A DNA stretch of 58,242 nt from an uncultured Pelagibacteraceae bacterium (GCA_902554035.1 CACDMX010000001.1:1-58242); one strand, 5' to 3'. Counted from the stretch's first letter, positions 27,606-36,703 are shown. The notes: generated by a model not told the origin, from the letters alone. Made by a program: numbers and translations.

Positions 27606-28304
27606 ATGCATATTTTGTTTACAAGACCCTTAGAAGATTGCAAAGAAATAATGATTAAGTTTAAATTATTAGGACATGAGGTTTCACATATGCCCGTCAT
27701 AAGCGTTGAGAAAAAAAATTATAGCGAAATAAATTTTAAAGAATTTAAAGGTATAATTTTTACAAGTTCAAATGCAATCAAATATTTAAACTTAAAAAAT
27801 ATTGATAAGAAAATTAATTGTTTCTGTGTAGGATTTGCTACAGAAAAAAGTGCTAAGAATTTTGGTTTTCTTAATACATTTTCTGCAGATGGAAATGTGA
27901 ATAATTTAAAAGAAATTATTTTGCAAAATTTTAACTCATCTGAAGGAAAATTACTTTATGTAAGTGGAGAAATAATTTCTTATGAATTAGATAAAAAACT
28001 TATTTCCGAGGGATATAATGTTAAAAGACTTATTAATTATAAAACTAAACATGTAGAAAAATTAAATGAAAATTTTATAGAAAAAATGAAATTTAAAATG
28101 CCAAATATAGTTTATATATACTCTCAAAATAGTGCAGAAAGTTTTTTAAAATTAATTAAAAATTATAATTTGAGTAATCTATGGATTGATACAAATTTAA
28201 TGTGCATTAGTGAAAAAACATCATCTATTTTGAATGAAATTAAATGGAAAAAAATTTTTATTTTTAATCCTGGCGAAGAGGAATTTTTGCTATACAAGGT
28301 TTAG
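27606..28304 (+). CDS. hemD: Uroporphyrinogen-III synthase
   Basis: Closes hydroxymethylbilane to uroporphyrinogen III. The 232-residue protein is poorly conserved, as is normal for HemD. Recognisable points are the opening ILFTRPLEDCKE, the IIFTSSNAIKYL stretch (about 52-63) that matches the FTSxNAV motif, and VYIYSQNSAESFLK (about 164-177). Position two bases after hemC makes the call strong. The C-terminal NPGEEEFL end is unusual but harmless. Confidence 0.9.
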   Translation: MHILFTRPLEDCKEIMIKFKLLGHEVSHMPVISVEKKNYSEINFKEFKGIIFTSSNAIKYLNLKNIDKKINCFCVGFATEKSAKNFGFLNTFSADGNVNNLKEIILQNFNSSEGKLLYVSGEIISYELDKKLISEGYNVKRLINYKTKHVEKLNENFIEKMKFKMPNIVYIYSQNSAESFLKLIKNYNLSNLWIDTNLMCISEKTSSILNEIKWKKIFIFNPGEEEFLLYKV

Positions 28305-28306
28305 TT

Positions 28307-29392
28307 ATGGAAATATTTAATAATTTTAAAGAGCTTTTTTTATCAGTTTGGAATAAGGGAATTTTAGGAGTTGATATTTTTCAAATTTTTATTGGTGTTG
28401 GAATTTTTCTACTTTTTTTAATTTTTAGGGGAATAATAAGTAGAATAATTATTAAAAGGTTAGAAAGTGTTGCAAAAAAAACAAGCAACAAATTAGATGA
28501 TACTTTTGTTCAAGCAATGGAGGGACCAGCAAGATTTCTTCCAATTGTTATAGGTTTTTTTATAGCAAGTTATTACATGTCTTTTTCAGAAGATAGTAGA
28601 GCTGTTGTTGATACAATAAACAGAACATTAATTACTATTTTTATTTTTTGGGTCATGCATCAAATAATAGAACCTATTTCATACGTATTGAGTGGTTTAG
28701 GAAAGGTTTTGACTAGAGAGTTAATAGGATGGATTATTAAATCACTTAAAATTTTAATTTTCATCCTTGGTTTAGCTGCGGTGCTAGAACTTTGGGGAAT
28801 AAAAATTGGACCAATTATAGCAGGATTAGGACTTTTTGGTGTAGCAGTTGCATTAGGAGCACAAGATTTATTTAAAAATTTAATCTCTGGTATTTTAGTT
28901 TTAGTTGAGAAAAGATTTAAAATAGGGGACTGGATTCTTGTTGAAAATATTATAGAGGGAATTGTTGAAAAAATAGGATTCAGGTCAACTGTTATACGTA
29001 AGTTTGACAAATCAATAGCGATCATTCCAAATTTTCAATTTGCAGAAAACGCAGTAGTTAATATTAGTGAGACGACAAATTGGATAATAAGTTGGACGAT
29101 AAATTTACAATACGATACTACTGTAGATCAACTTAAAACAATAAGAGATGAAATAGAAGATTTTATAAAAAAAAATGAGGACTATAAGCCAGAACTTGGT
29201 TATGCAGTTAGAATAGATAAATTTGCTGACAGCTCAATAGATATGTACATTCGTTGCTTTACAAAGACAGATGATTGGGACGAGTGGCTTGCAGTTAAAG
29301 AAAGGCTTGCTATTTCAATAAAACAGATAGTTGAAAAACATAAAGCGTCATTTGCTTTCCCAAGTCAGTCTATTTATGTAGAGAAAAAATGA
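28307..29392 (+). CDS. MscS family mechanosensitive channel
   Basis: Small-conductance mechanosensitive channel of 361 residues that releases solutes on osmotic downshock. It has three or four membrane segments up to about residue 180, then the pore helix GLGLFGVAVALGAQDLFKNL (about 172-191), with the Gly/Ala packing pattern typical of TM3, and the beta domain FKIGDWI, followed by the cytoplasmic alpha/beta cage. It starts after hemD with a 2-base gap and overlaps the YggT gene by 4 bases. Confidence 0.94.
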   Translation: MEIFNNFKELFLSVWNKGILGVDIFQIFIGVGIFLLFLIFRGIISRIIIKRLESVAKKTSNKLDDTFVQAMEGPARFLPIVIGFFIASYYMSFSEDSRAVVDTINRTLITIFIFWVMHQIIEPISYVLSGLGKVLTRELIGWIIKSLKILIFILGLAAVLELWGIKIGPIIAGLGLFGVAVALGAQDLFKNLISGILVLVEKRFKIGDWILVENIIEGIVEKIGFRSTVIRKFDKSIAIIPNFQFAENAVVNISETTNWIISWTINLQYDTTVDQLKTIRDEIEDFIKKNEDYKPELGYAVRIDKFADSSIDMYIRCFTKTDDWDEWLAVKERLAISIKQIVEKHKASFAFPSQSIYVEKK

Positions 29393-29682
29393 TTGCAATT
29401 TTTTATTTAGCACTTCAAATATTAAAGCTTTATTCTTATGTGGTAATTGCCAATGTAATAATCAGTTGGCTTATTGCATTTAATGTTTTAAATACACAAA
29501 ATAGATTTGTTTATTCAATCTTAGAACTCACTTATAGATTAACTGATCCAATTTTAAATTATATTAGACGTTTTTTACCCAATCTAGGTAGTTTAGATAT
29601 ATCACCAGTAATATTACTTTTGTTGATTTGGTTTATAGAAATGTGTATGAAGCTTTACTTGGCACCAATTATATTTAACTAA
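29389..29682 (+). CDS. YggT family membrane protein
   Basis: Integral membrane protein of 97 residues with two hydrophobic stretches (about 5-30 and 70-92). The diagnostic stretch is LTYRLTDPILNYIRRFLPN (about 46-64), the YggT TDPxLxxxRRxxP motif. It overlaps the MscS gene by 4 bases, and folD follows after 4 bases. Pairing with a mechanosensitive channel fits the reported effect of YggT on osmotic tolerance, though that is inference. Confidence 0.9.
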   Translation: MIAIFYLALQILKLYSYVVIANVIISWLIAFNVLNTQNRFVYSILELTYRLTDPILNYIRRFLPNLGSLDISPVILLLLIWFIEMCMKLYLAPIIFN

Positions 29683-29686
29683 ATTT

Positions 29687-30532
29687 ATGATTTTGATAGA
29701 TGGAAAAAAAGCAGCTGCTGATCTAAGAGAAAAACTTAAAAAAGAAGTTTTTGAACTCAAAAGCAAACATAAAAAAGTTCCAGGACTTACAGTAATTTTA
29801 ATTGGAGAAGATCCACCAAGTAAAATTTATGTAAAAAATAAGGAACGATCAGCAAATGAGGTTGGCTTAAAGTCAGAAGTAATTAGGTATCCAGAAACAG
29901 TTGAAGAAAAAATAGTTTTATCAAAAATTGATGAACTAAATAAGGATGATAGTGTATCAGGTATTTTAGTGCAGCTTCCTCTGCCAAAACATATTGATAA
30001 GCAAAAAGTGATTGAAAAAATTTTACCAAGCAAAGATGTAGATGGATTTCATCCAATGAATGTTGGAAACTTATCATCAGGATATGAAAGTTCAGTTCCA
30101 TGTACACCACTTGGCTGCTATTTATTAATAAAAAATATTGAACCAAACTTAAGTGGAAAAAAAGCTGTCGTTGTAGGAAGATCAAATTTAAATGGAAAAC
30201 CAATGACTCAACTTCTTTTAAAAGAAAATTGCACAGTTACAATTACTCATTCTAAAACTCAAGATCTTAAAACTGAATGTTTAAAAGGTGATATTGTAGT
30301 TGCTGCAGTTGGTATACCCGAACTTGTAAAAGGAGACTGGATAAAAAAAGGTGCAATTGTTATTGATGTTGGAATAAATAAGACAGACAAAGGGATTGTG
30401 GGAGATGTTGCTTTTGATGAGGTTTCAAAAGTTGCAAAAGCTCTAACTCCGGTCCCAGGAGGCGTAGGTCCAATGACTATTGCTTGTTTGCTTAAAAACA
30501 CGATTGAATGTTTTAAAAGAATTCAAAAATAA
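29687..30532 (+). CDS. folD: Methylenetetrahydrofolate dehydrogenase/cyclohydrolase
   Basis: Bifunctional one-carbon enzyme converting 5,10-methylene-THF to 10-formyl-THF, needed by PurH at 13852. The 281 residues include the catalytic YVKNKERSANEVGL (Tyr and Lys near residues 48-52), LVQLPLPKHID, the NADP site VVGRSNLNGKP (about 161-171) and PVPGGVGPMT near the end. Length matches the family. Its stop is adjacent to the convergent psiE stop. Confidence 0.97.
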   Translation: MILIDGKKAAADLREKLKKEVFELKSKHKKVPGLTVILIGEDPPSKIYVKNKERSANEVGLKSEVIRYPETVEEKIVLSKIDELNKDDSVSGILVQLPLPKHIDKQKVIEKILPSKDVDGFHPMNVGNLSSGYESSVPCTPLGCYLLIKNIEPNLSGKKAVVVGRSNLNGKPMTQLLLKENCTVTITHSKTQDLKTECLKGDIVVAAVGIPELVKGDWIKKGAIVIDVGINKTDKGIVGDVAFDEVSKVAKALTPVPGGVGPMTIACLLKNTIECFKRIQK

Positions 30533-30916
30533 TTATTTTCTTTTAGTTTTTGGTTTAATGCCGAGTTTATCGCTATGTCTTAATCTTAAAATTACAATCG
30601 CAGAAGCAATTAGTGCTATAGCAACCGCTTCATAAACTAATCCAGAGGGATCCATTTCTTTACCTTGTAAAATTATAAATCGGGATAGAGCAGTAATAGC
30701 TATTAACAATGGTAAAGTAATACTTATAGATTGCTGACCCCAAAAAACTCTTACCATTGCCAATACCTCTAGATAAAGAAACATTAATAAAAGATCTGCT
30801 AGCGTAACAGATTGATTTAAGTACATCGTTTTAATCTCAATTCCAACTGCAATAACAGTACTAATCAAAATAATCGTCAAAAGGGCAAGCTGTAAATTTT
30901 TTGTAATATTTTCCAT
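30533..30916 (-). CDS. psiE: PsiE-like phosphate-starvation-inducible protein
   Basis: Membrane protein of 127 residues in the PsiE family, with four hydrophobic segments (about 10-28, 38-58, 68-85 and 95-113). The middle stretch LYLEVLAMVRVFWG and LSRFIIL are typical. E. coli psiE responds to phosphate starvation and cAMP-CRP; the molecular role is unknown. A ribosome-binding site AGAGGA lies just before its ATG on the minus strand. I see no convincing Pho box in the short gap to argG. Confidence 0.85.
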   Translation of the reverse strand: MENITKNLQLALLTIILISTVIAVGIEIKTMYLNQSVTLADLLLMFLYLEVLAMVRVFWGQQSISITLPLLIAITALSRFIILQGKEMDPSGLVYEAVAIALIASAIVILRLRHSDKLGIKPKTKRK

Positions 30917-30989
30917 ACTAATTATCCTCTATATACATTAATTTTTATTAAAAACTAGCGCTTGTTGACGCAACGTTTTAAAGAAATTT

Positions 30990-32171
30990 TTACAGTTTTT
31001 TTTTATGAAAATTAATAAATTTTTCAACATTTGACTTACTAAATGTTTTATTTTCCTCAAATGAAACTCTTCTCATTGAATATGCTCTACTTTTGGTTTC
31101 TCTTGAAATAATTATTACATTACCTTTGTATAATTTTAATTTTACTAATCCATTCACTTTCTGCCTATTGAAATCAACTATTTTTTGAATTTTATATCTT
31201 TCTTTAGAATACCAAAAGCCATTATAAATTAGTTCTGCGTAACGAGGCATGAGCGCGTCTTTTTTGTGCATAGTGTCTTTATCCAAAGTAACAGATTCAA
31301 TTGCTCTATGTGCTATCATTAACAAAGTACCACCAGGTGTTTCATAAACTCCCCTGGATTTTATTCTAATAAACCTATTTTCTACAAGATCCACTCTACC
31401 AATTCCATTTTTTCCTGCCATTACATTTAGTTTTTCTAAAAGATTTCCTGGCGATAATTTTTTACCATTTACAGATATTGGATCTCCATTTTTAAATCTT
31501 ATATTTACAAAAGTATATTTATTAGGTGATTTTTCAGGAGAAACAGTTCTTTGAAAAATAAATTCTGGCGGAGAATTTTTTGGATTCTCCAAAATTTTTC
31601 CTTCAGTAGATGTATGATATAAATTGTCATCTACCGAAAAAGGTGCCGCTCCTTTTTTGTCTTTAGGTATTGAAATTTTTTTGTTTTTTGCGTATTTAAT
31701 CAAATCCTTTCTTGATTTAAGTTTCCATTCTCTCCATGGTGCAATAACTTTAATTTTTGGATCAAAATAATGATATCCTAGCTCAAATCTAACTTGGTCG
31801 TTTCCTTTTCCTGTTGAGCCATGTGATACAGCGTAAGCATTAAACTTTTTAGCAATAAATATTTGTCTCTTCGCAATTAATGGTCGAGCAATTGAAGTTC
31901 CAAGCAAATATACACCTTCATACAAAGCATGACCTCTTAACATTGGAAAAACATAATCTTTCACAAATATATCTTTTAAATTTTCAATAATAATATTCTT
32001 AACACCTAATTTTTTTGCGTTTTTATAGATTTTATTTCTATTAATATTTTGTCCTATATCAGCCGTATAAGCTATTATTTCAGCATTGTAATTTTCTTGC
32101 AACCATTTTAGTATTATTGATGTATCCAATCCTCCCGAGTATGCGAGGACAATTTTTCTTTTAGATCTCAT
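30990..32171 (-). CDS. argG: Argininosuccinate synthase
   Basis: Condenses citrulline and aspartate in arginine synthesis. The 393 residues start with the ATP-pyrophosphatase loop LAYSGGLDTSIILKWL (about 9-24); other family motifs are SHGSTGKGNDQVRFELGYHY (about 115-134) and the C-terminal GANGIGRVD-like AGKNGIGRVDLVENRF. Length is usual for the short form (about 400). The IalB-like gene lies 8 bases upstream on the same strand, so the two may share a transcript. Confidence 0.97.
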   Translation of the reverse strand: MRSKRKIVLAYSGGLDTSIILKWLQENYNAEIIAYTADIGQNINRNKIYKNAKKLGVKNIIIENLKDIFVKDYVFPMLRGHALYEGVYLLGTSIARPLIAKRQIFIAKKFNAYAVSHGSTGKGNDQVRFELGYHYFDPKIKVIAPWREWKLKSRKDLIKYAKNKKISIPKDKKGAAPFSVDDNLYHTSTEGKILENPKNSPPEFIFQRTVSPEKSPNKYTFVNIRFKNGDPISVNGKKLSPGNLLEKLNVMAGKNGIGRVDLVENRFIRIKSRGVYETPGGTLLMIAHRAIESVTLDKDTMHKKDALMPRYAELIYNGFWYSKERYKIQKIVDFNRQKVNGLVKLKLYKGNVIIISRETKSRAYSMRRVSFEENKTFSKSNVEKFINFHKKKL

Positions 32172-32179
32172 TAATTTTT

Positions 32180-32686
32180 TTAGCTACAACTTTTCTTGGC
32201 AGAGTTATATGCTTTGGTGAATCCTAACAGAGAGTAGTGATCAATAGTTTGTGAACCTTTTTGATTATATCCTGTTATCATTATTCTTGATCCTCTTTTC
32301 ATGGTTTTTATCATTTTTTTTTCTTTATTGTTGTCTGCAATCCACGCAAAATTTTCTTTAGATATATCAAATTTATATTTATATTTTCCAGATCTTGCCA
32401 TTATTGAGTTTTTTTTATTGTATTCATAACCAGATGTGATGCTTATCTCATCTGAAATTTTTTCGTTAGGTCTAAATGTAACAAAAAGTCTTGCTTCTCT
32501 TACATTCGTTTTTGGTGCTTGCAAAATTGGCATTGACTGAGCAAAGCAGATTTTTCCAGTTTCGTTTTTAACAACATAAGTTTCCCAATCCTTATTTTTT
32601 AAAATCTTTTTAACTTCTTCGGCACTTACATTGCTTGTAATAATTAAAAAAAATAACGATAATTTTATTAATCTAATTAAGGACAT
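32180..32686 (-). CDS. IalB-like (invasion associated locus B) periplasmic protein
   Basis: Secreted protein of 168 residues. A signal peptide (Arg/Lys start, hydrophobic core LSLFFLIITSNVSA) is likely cut after Ala22. The mature part has WETYVVKNETGKICFAQSMP and ends in KKSC, matching the IalB family with its two conserved cysteines (in KICFAQ and KKSC) that probably form a disulphide. Bartonella IalB is linked to red-cell invasion, but the family is widespread in free-living alphaproteobacteria and its role there is unknown. It overlaps the aldo/keto reductase end by 10 bases. Confidence 0.82.
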   Translation of the reverse strand: MSLIRLIKLSLFFLIITSNVSAEEVKKILKNKDWETYVVKNETGKICFAQSMPILQAPKTNVREARLFVTFRPNEKISDEISITSGYEYNKKNSIMARSGKYKYKFDISKENFAWIADNNKEKKMIKTMKRGSRIMITGYNQKGSQTIDHYSLLGFTKAYNSAKKSCS

Positions 32687-33714
32687 GGATTTGGATATAT
32701 TTTTTGGACTTCATTAATTTCTTTAATAATTTCATCTGATAAATTTACATTTACACTTTCTATGTCAGTTTTCAACTGATCCATTGTAGTTGCGCCAATA
32801 ATTACACTGGTTACAAACGGTTGAATTTCACAAAATTTTAGAGACATTTGAGCCATATCAATACTATTTTTTTTTGATATTTGATAATAAGCTTCAACAG
32901 CCTTTTCCGCATTTGGTTTATTATATCTGGTCCAAAAGTCACCATCATGATCTAATCTCGATTTTTTTGGAATATTATTATTTCTATATTTTCCAGATAA
33001 ATATCCGATTGCCAAAGGAGAATAAGCCAATAGTCCTATTTTATCCCTAATAGAAATTTCGGCTAATCCAACTTCGTAGGTTCTATTTAATAGATTGTAT
33101 GGATTCTGTACTGACATCATCCTTGGAAGATTTTTTTCTTTAGAAATTTCCAAAAATTTATTAGTTCCCCAGGGGGTTTCATTTGACAAACCTATGTATC
33201 TTACTTTACCAGCATCAATAAATTTTTTTAAACTTCCCAAAATATCTTCAAATTTATTCCAGTTACCATCATCTTTATGTTCATACCCAAGTCTACCAAA
33301 GGTATTTGTATTTCTCTCAGGCCAGTGAAGCTGATAAAGATCAATATAATCAGTTTGCAATCTCTTTAAACTTCCTTCTAATGCTTCTGTTATATTTTTT
33401 ATTCCATACTGATTTCCTCCACCCCTTACGTACGATCTCATAGGACCGCAAACTTTTGTAGCTAAAATTACCTCATTTCTTTTTTTTGTTTTTTTAAACC
33501 AATTCCCAATAATTAATTCAGTATGTCCAAAAGTTTCAGGTTTAGGAGGTATGGAATATAGTTCTGCGGTATCCCAAAAATTTACTCCTTTATTTAAAGC
33601 ATATTCCATTTGCTCGAAAGCTTCATTTTGAGTATTCTGCTCTCCCCAAGTCATTGTACCAAGACATATTGTGCTTACATTTAGGTCAGTATTTCCTAGT
33701 TTTTTATAATTCAT
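32677..33714 (-). CDS. Aldo/keto reductase
   Basis: NADPH-dependent aldo/keto reductase of the Tas/YajO branch (345 residues). The TIM barrel shows LGTMTWGEQN (about 19-28), FWDTAELYSIPP with the catalytic Asp and Tyr (about 46-57), ILATKVCGP with the Lys, YIDLYQLHWPERN with the His, and the cofactor-binding SVIIGATTMDQL near the end. The substrate is not predictable. Its 3' end overlaps the IalB-like gene. Confidence 0.93.
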   Translation of the reverse strand: MNYKKLGNTDLNVSTICLGTMTWGEQNTQNEAFEQMEYALNKGVNFWDTAELYSIPPKPETFGHTELIIGNWFKKTKKRNEVILATKVCGPMRSYVRGGGNQYGIKNITEALEGSLKRLQTDYIDLYQLHWPERNTNTFGRLGYEHKDDGNWNKFEDILGSLKKFIDAGKVRYIGLSNETPWGTNKFLEISKEKNLPRMMSVQNPYNLLNRTYEVGLAEISIRDKIGLLAYSPLAIGYLSGKYRNNNIPKKSRLDHDGDFWTRYNKPNAEKAVEAYYQISKKNSIDMAQMSLKFCEIQPFVTSVIIGATTMDQLKTDIESVNVNLSDEIIKEINEVQKIYPNPCP

Positions 33715-33740
33715 AAAAATTTAATATTTATTTTGACTTC

Positions 33741-33769
33741 TTGAAAATTTATAAAAAAATTACTATATA
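33741..33769 (+). promoter_or_regulatory. Candidate promoter of the Bax-inhibitor-1 gene
   Basis: TTGAAA (33741-33746), 17 bases, TATATA (33764-33769). The predicted start of transcription is about 33776, the A of the ATG, so the message may lack a leader. TATAAT is also present at 33768-33773 but at poor spacing. AT richness makes this a weak call. Confidence 0.27.
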
Positions 33770-33775
33770 TAATTT

Positions 33776-34531
33776 ATGGATTTTAATAGACAAAATATTT
33801 TTCAAGCAACCACTGCTAAAAAAACTGTAGTTTGGGATGAGGGTCTCAGATCTTATATGCTTAAAGTTTACAACTACATGGCAACCGGTGTTTTGCTAAC
33901 TGGTATAATCGCTCTTTTGTCTTTTAAATCTTCTGTTGTCACAGACGCTAGTGGAACAATCATTAGCTTTACAAGTTTTGGAAATGCATTGTTTTTTTCA
34001 GGTTTGAAATGGATAGTAATGCTAGCTCCTCTAGGAATTGTTTTTTATATGAGCTTTGGAATCAATAAAATGAGCTCCGCGAAAGCTCAAACTGTTTTTT
34101 GGATTTTTGCTGCATTAATGGGTCTATCATTATCTTGGATACTATTAGTATACACTGGAGTAAGTGTTGCGAGAGTATTCTTCATAAGCTCAGCAACTTT
34201 TGGAGCTATGAGTTTATATGGTTACACAACTAAGAGAGATCTTACAAAGTTTGGATCATTTTTATTTATGGGATTAATAGGAATTATAATCGCATCTTTG
34301 GTAAATATATTTCTTAAATCTTCTATGATGTATTTTGTAATATCAATTTTAGGAGTTTTGATTTTTGTTGGTTTAACAGCTTATGATACTCAAAAAATAA
34401 AAAATATGTATTTATCATCTGACAGTGGAGAAGTTATAGGTAAAAAAGCTGTAATGGGCGCACTAACACTATATTTAGACTTCATAAATCTTTTTATTAT
34501 GCTCTTAAGGCTGTTCGGTCAGAGAAGATAA
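33776..34531 (+). CDS. Bax inhibitor-1/YccA family membrane protein
   Basis: Integral membrane protein of 251 residues with seven hydrophobic segments between about residue 35 and 245. Family features are the N-terminal RSYMLKVYNYMATGVLLTG (about 25-43), LYGYTTKRDLTKFGSF (about 148-163) and the C-terminal LTAYDTQKIKNMY with ALTLYLDFINLFIMLLRLFG (about 227-246), which holds Asp residues used as pH or calcium sensors in BsYetJ. Likely a calcium leak channel; exact role unknown. Confidence 0.93.
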   Translation: MDFNRQNIFQATTAKKTVVWDEGLRSYMLKVYNYMATGVLLTGIIALLSFKSSVVTDASGTIISFTSFGNALFFSGLKWIVMLAPLGIVFYMSFGINKMSSAKAQTVFWIFAALMGLSLSWILLVYTGVSVARVFFISSATFGAMSLYGYTTKRDLTKFGSFLFMGLIGIIIASLVNIFLKSSMMYFVISILGVLIFVGLTAYDTQKIKNMYLSSDSGEVIGKKAVMGALTLYLDFINLFIMLLRLFGQRR

Positions 34532-34536
34532 TCTAA

Positions 34537-34875
34537 TTAAAGTTTTTTCCAATTAATACTATTTAGCATTATTTCTAGGTCACTTGAATTTTTTAGAATT
34601 CTACCCCTAGTATCTGTAACCAAATATTTTAAATTTCTATTTTTTGGGTTAAAATTTTTACAAATATTGTACATTGCATTTTCTGTTGAGTTTCTAAAAA
34701 CTTTAAAACCTGCCTGTCGGTTTGATATTGTAAGGCCGTAATCTTTCCAAGATCCTTTTGATACCATTTTAGCATATAGGTTTAATATGATTTTTAATTC
34801 ATATTTTTCAAAAAAATATTTTTCTTCAACACTTTTTATTGAATTATTAATTATTAATTTTAAATTTTTATTCAT
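34537..34875 (-). CDS. DUF2794 protein
   Basis: Alphaproteobacterial protein of unknown function (112 residues). The stretch LKIILNLYAKMVSKGSWKDY (about 27-46) and FKVFRNSTENAMYNICKNF match the DUF2794 pattern, as does the ending TRGRILKNSSDLEIML. No signal peptide or membrane segment. It overlaps the end of yciB by 8 bases on the same strand, suggesting translational coupling. Confidence 0.8.
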   Translation of the reverse strand: MNKNLKLIINNSIKSVEEKYFFEKYELKIILNLYAKMVSKGSWKDYGLTISNRQAGFKVFRNSTENAMYNICKNFNPKNRNLKYLVTDTRGRILKNSSDLEIMLNSINWKKL

Positions 34876-35419
34876 TAATTTTGTGTTTACTGATTAATGG
34901 TACTTGAAAAGCAGTAAAAATAAAAGTTATAGGTAATAGTCCCCAAACTTTAAAATTAACCCAGAATTCTTCTGATTGCGTTCTCCACACAAATTCATTT
35001 AATATGGCTAAAAACAAAAAAAAATATATCCATCTTTTATTTAACAAATCCCATCCCTCTTGAGTTAGGGACAAAGATTTTCCCATTATTTTCTTTAAAA
35101 TTGGTTCATTTGAAAAAAATTTTCCAAAGAGCAAGGTAAATGCAAAAAGTATATTTATAATTGTTGGTTTAATATAAATAAAAATAGCGTTATTAAAATA
35201 AATCGTTAAACCACCAAATAAAGTTATCAAGACCCCACTAATCAATGGGACTGTGGGTATTTTTTTTTCAATTAACCAAACTACAAATAATGAAATTAAG
35301 GTTGCAAAAATAAAAGGTGGTATTGCTACTTTTAGATTTTTATCGCTATTATAATAAAAGAAAAAAAAGACCACCAAAGGTCCAAAGTCTGTGACAAATT
35401 TAACAAAAGATTTATTCAC
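34868..35419 (-). CDS. yciB: Septation/membrane protein YciB (IspZ)
   Basis: Inner-membrane protein of 183 residues with five or six membrane segments, implicated in cell envelope synthesis and septation (intracellular septation protein A). The opening FVTDFGPLVVFFFFYY, the ISGVLITLFGGLTIYF stretch (about 60-75) and NEFVWRTQSEEFWVNFK (about 142-158) are diagnostic. It starts with GTG at 35417-35419; no ATG lies nearby. Confidence 0.93.
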   Translation of the reverse strand: MNKSFVKFVTDFGPLVVFFFFYYNSDKNLKVAIPPFIFATLISLFVVWLIEKKIPTVPLISGVLITLFGGLTIYFNNAIFIYIKPTIINILFAFTLLFGKFFSNEPILKKIMGKSLSLTQEGWDLLNKRWIYFFLFLAILNEFVWRTQSEEFWVNFKVWGLLPITFIFTAFQVPLISKHKINE

Positions 35420-35495
35420 TATTAGATATTAACAGATTACCAAAACTTTTAAATTTTTTTATTGATTTTTTTAATTTAATACTCATATTTAAGAA

Positions 35496-35816
35496 ATGGC
35501 AATTCAAAAAGCAAAATTTTCAATAGGCGATGTGGTAAAACATAAACACTTTGATTTCAGAGGAGTTATATATGATGTAGATTTTGAGTTTAACAATTCA
35601 GAAGAATGGTATCAATCAATCCCTAAGAATGTCAGACCAAGAAAAGACCAGCCATTTTATCATTTACTTGCTGAAAATGATGAAATTACTTATGAAGCTT
35701 ACGTTTCAGAGCAGAATCTGTTAAATGATGACTCAGATGAGCCGATCAAACATCCACTAATTAATGAGATTTTTTCTGGGAGAAAAGGCTCAACATATTT
35801 TAAACCATCTAATTAA
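35496..35816 (+). CDS. hspQ: Heat shock protein HspQ
   Basis: Hemimethylated-DNA-binding/HspQ family protein of 106 residues, in E. coli a heat-shock protein that modulates Lon specificity. Clear motifs are FSIGDVVKHKHFDFRGVIYD (about 8-27), and QPFYHLLAENDE with AYVSEQNL (about 49-72). Its presence fits the HslVU and LON-domain genes also in this window. It is followed by a 179-base non-coding region with a long hairpin. Confidence 0.94.
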   Translation: MAIQKAKFSIGDVVKHKHFDFRGVIYDVDFEFNNSEEWYQSIPKNVRPRKDQPFYHLLAENDEITYEAYVSEQNLLNDDSDEPIKHPLINEIFSGRKGSTYFKPSN

Positions 35817-35883
35817 GAGACAAGTCATTTTTTAAACACATTTACCGCAAATCTTAGACATATCATTATTTTATAATTTACAT

Positions 35884-35942
35884 TCTGATCAGGAATGCAA
35901 TTAATTCCCTTATTATTTTCTCCCTCAGCATTCTTGATCAGA
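35884..35942 (+). ncRNA. Long hairpin between hspQ and ccmC
   Basis: In the 179-base gap, TCTGATCAGGAATGC (35884-35898) pairs over all 15 bases with GCATTCTTGATCAGA (35928-35942); the only imperfection is one G-T pair. The loop is 29 bases, pyrimidine-rich. TCTTTTTAAAAAA follows. It could be an hspQ terminator with an overlong loop, a small RNA, or an element in the ccm leader. The outer arms each contain a TGATCA palindrome, so a DNA-binding site is also possible. No gene is seen in the rest of the gap. Confidence 0.5.
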
Positions 35943-35995
35943 TCTTTTTAAAAAATAATTAAAAAATCTCAATTCTTAATATATAAAACTTCAAA

Positions 35996-36703
35996 ATGTT
36001 TAATTTATTTGACTTAGGAAAAATATTCGAAATTTCTTCGAGATCTGTAAAATACGTATTTATTTTATTTATAATTGTATTGACTATTGGATTAACAGAA
36101 TCTCTTTTTTTATCACCCGAAGATTACAAGCAAAGTCATTCAGTTAGAATAATGTATGTGCATGTTCCTGCTGCTTGGATGGCACTAGGTATATTTGCTG
36201 TTATAGCTTTTCTTTCATTTGGTACATTTATTTTTAAAAATAAAAATTTTTCTTTAATATCAAAAAGTTTAGCTCCTTCAGGATTCATTTTTAATATAAT
36301 TGCATTAATAACTGGATCAATATGGGGAAAACCAACATGGGGAACCTGGTGGGCTTGGGATGCAAGAATTACTTCTATGCTAATTTTAGCTTTATTTTAT
36401 TTAATGTATTTATTGTCATGGAGAATTATTACAAACAAAAATAGTGCTAACAAAATAAGCTCTTTAATTGCAATTGTTGGAGCCATTAATCTTCCGATTA
36501 TAAAATTTTCAGTTAATTGGTGGAACACATTACATCAAGGTCCATCATTAAAAATTATGGGTGATACAACTATTCATTCCTCTATGATTATACCTTTAGC
36601 TATAATGACTGCGGCATTTGCTCTATTCTCCTTGTTAATTTTTTTGATGAAATTTAATACGGAAATGATAAGGATTAAGAGTAAAGGATTAGATAGATTA
36701 TGA
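35996..36703 (+). CDS. ccmC: Haem exporter/handling protein CcmC
   Basis: System I cytochrome c maturation protein that delivers haem to CcmE in the periplasm. The 235 residues form six membrane segments. The tryptophan-rich WWD motif reads GKPTWGTWWAWDARIT (about 109-124), and periplasmic histidines are in VHVPAAWM (about 57) and NTLHQGPSL (about 176). It is the first gene of ccmC-D-E-F-G-H here; ccmA and ccmB are not in the window. The ccmD start overlaps its stop by 4 bases. Confidence 0.96.
   Translation: MFNLFDLGKIFEISSRSVKYVFILFIIVLTIGLTESLFLSPEDYKQSHSVRIMYVHVPAAWMALGIFAVIAFLSFGTFIFKNKNFSLISKSLAPSGFIFNIIALITGSIWGKPTWGTWWAWDARITSMLILALFYLMYLLSWRIITNKNSANKISSLIAIVGAINLPIIKFSVNWWNTLHQGPSLKIMGDTTIHSSMIIPLAIMTAAFALFSLLIFLMKFNTEMIRIKSKGLDRL

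Noticed and set aside
30917-30989. Terminator or Pho box between argG and psiE
   Set aside because: Only three-base inverted repeats around GCG/CGC can be found and no direct-repeat Pho pattern is visible.
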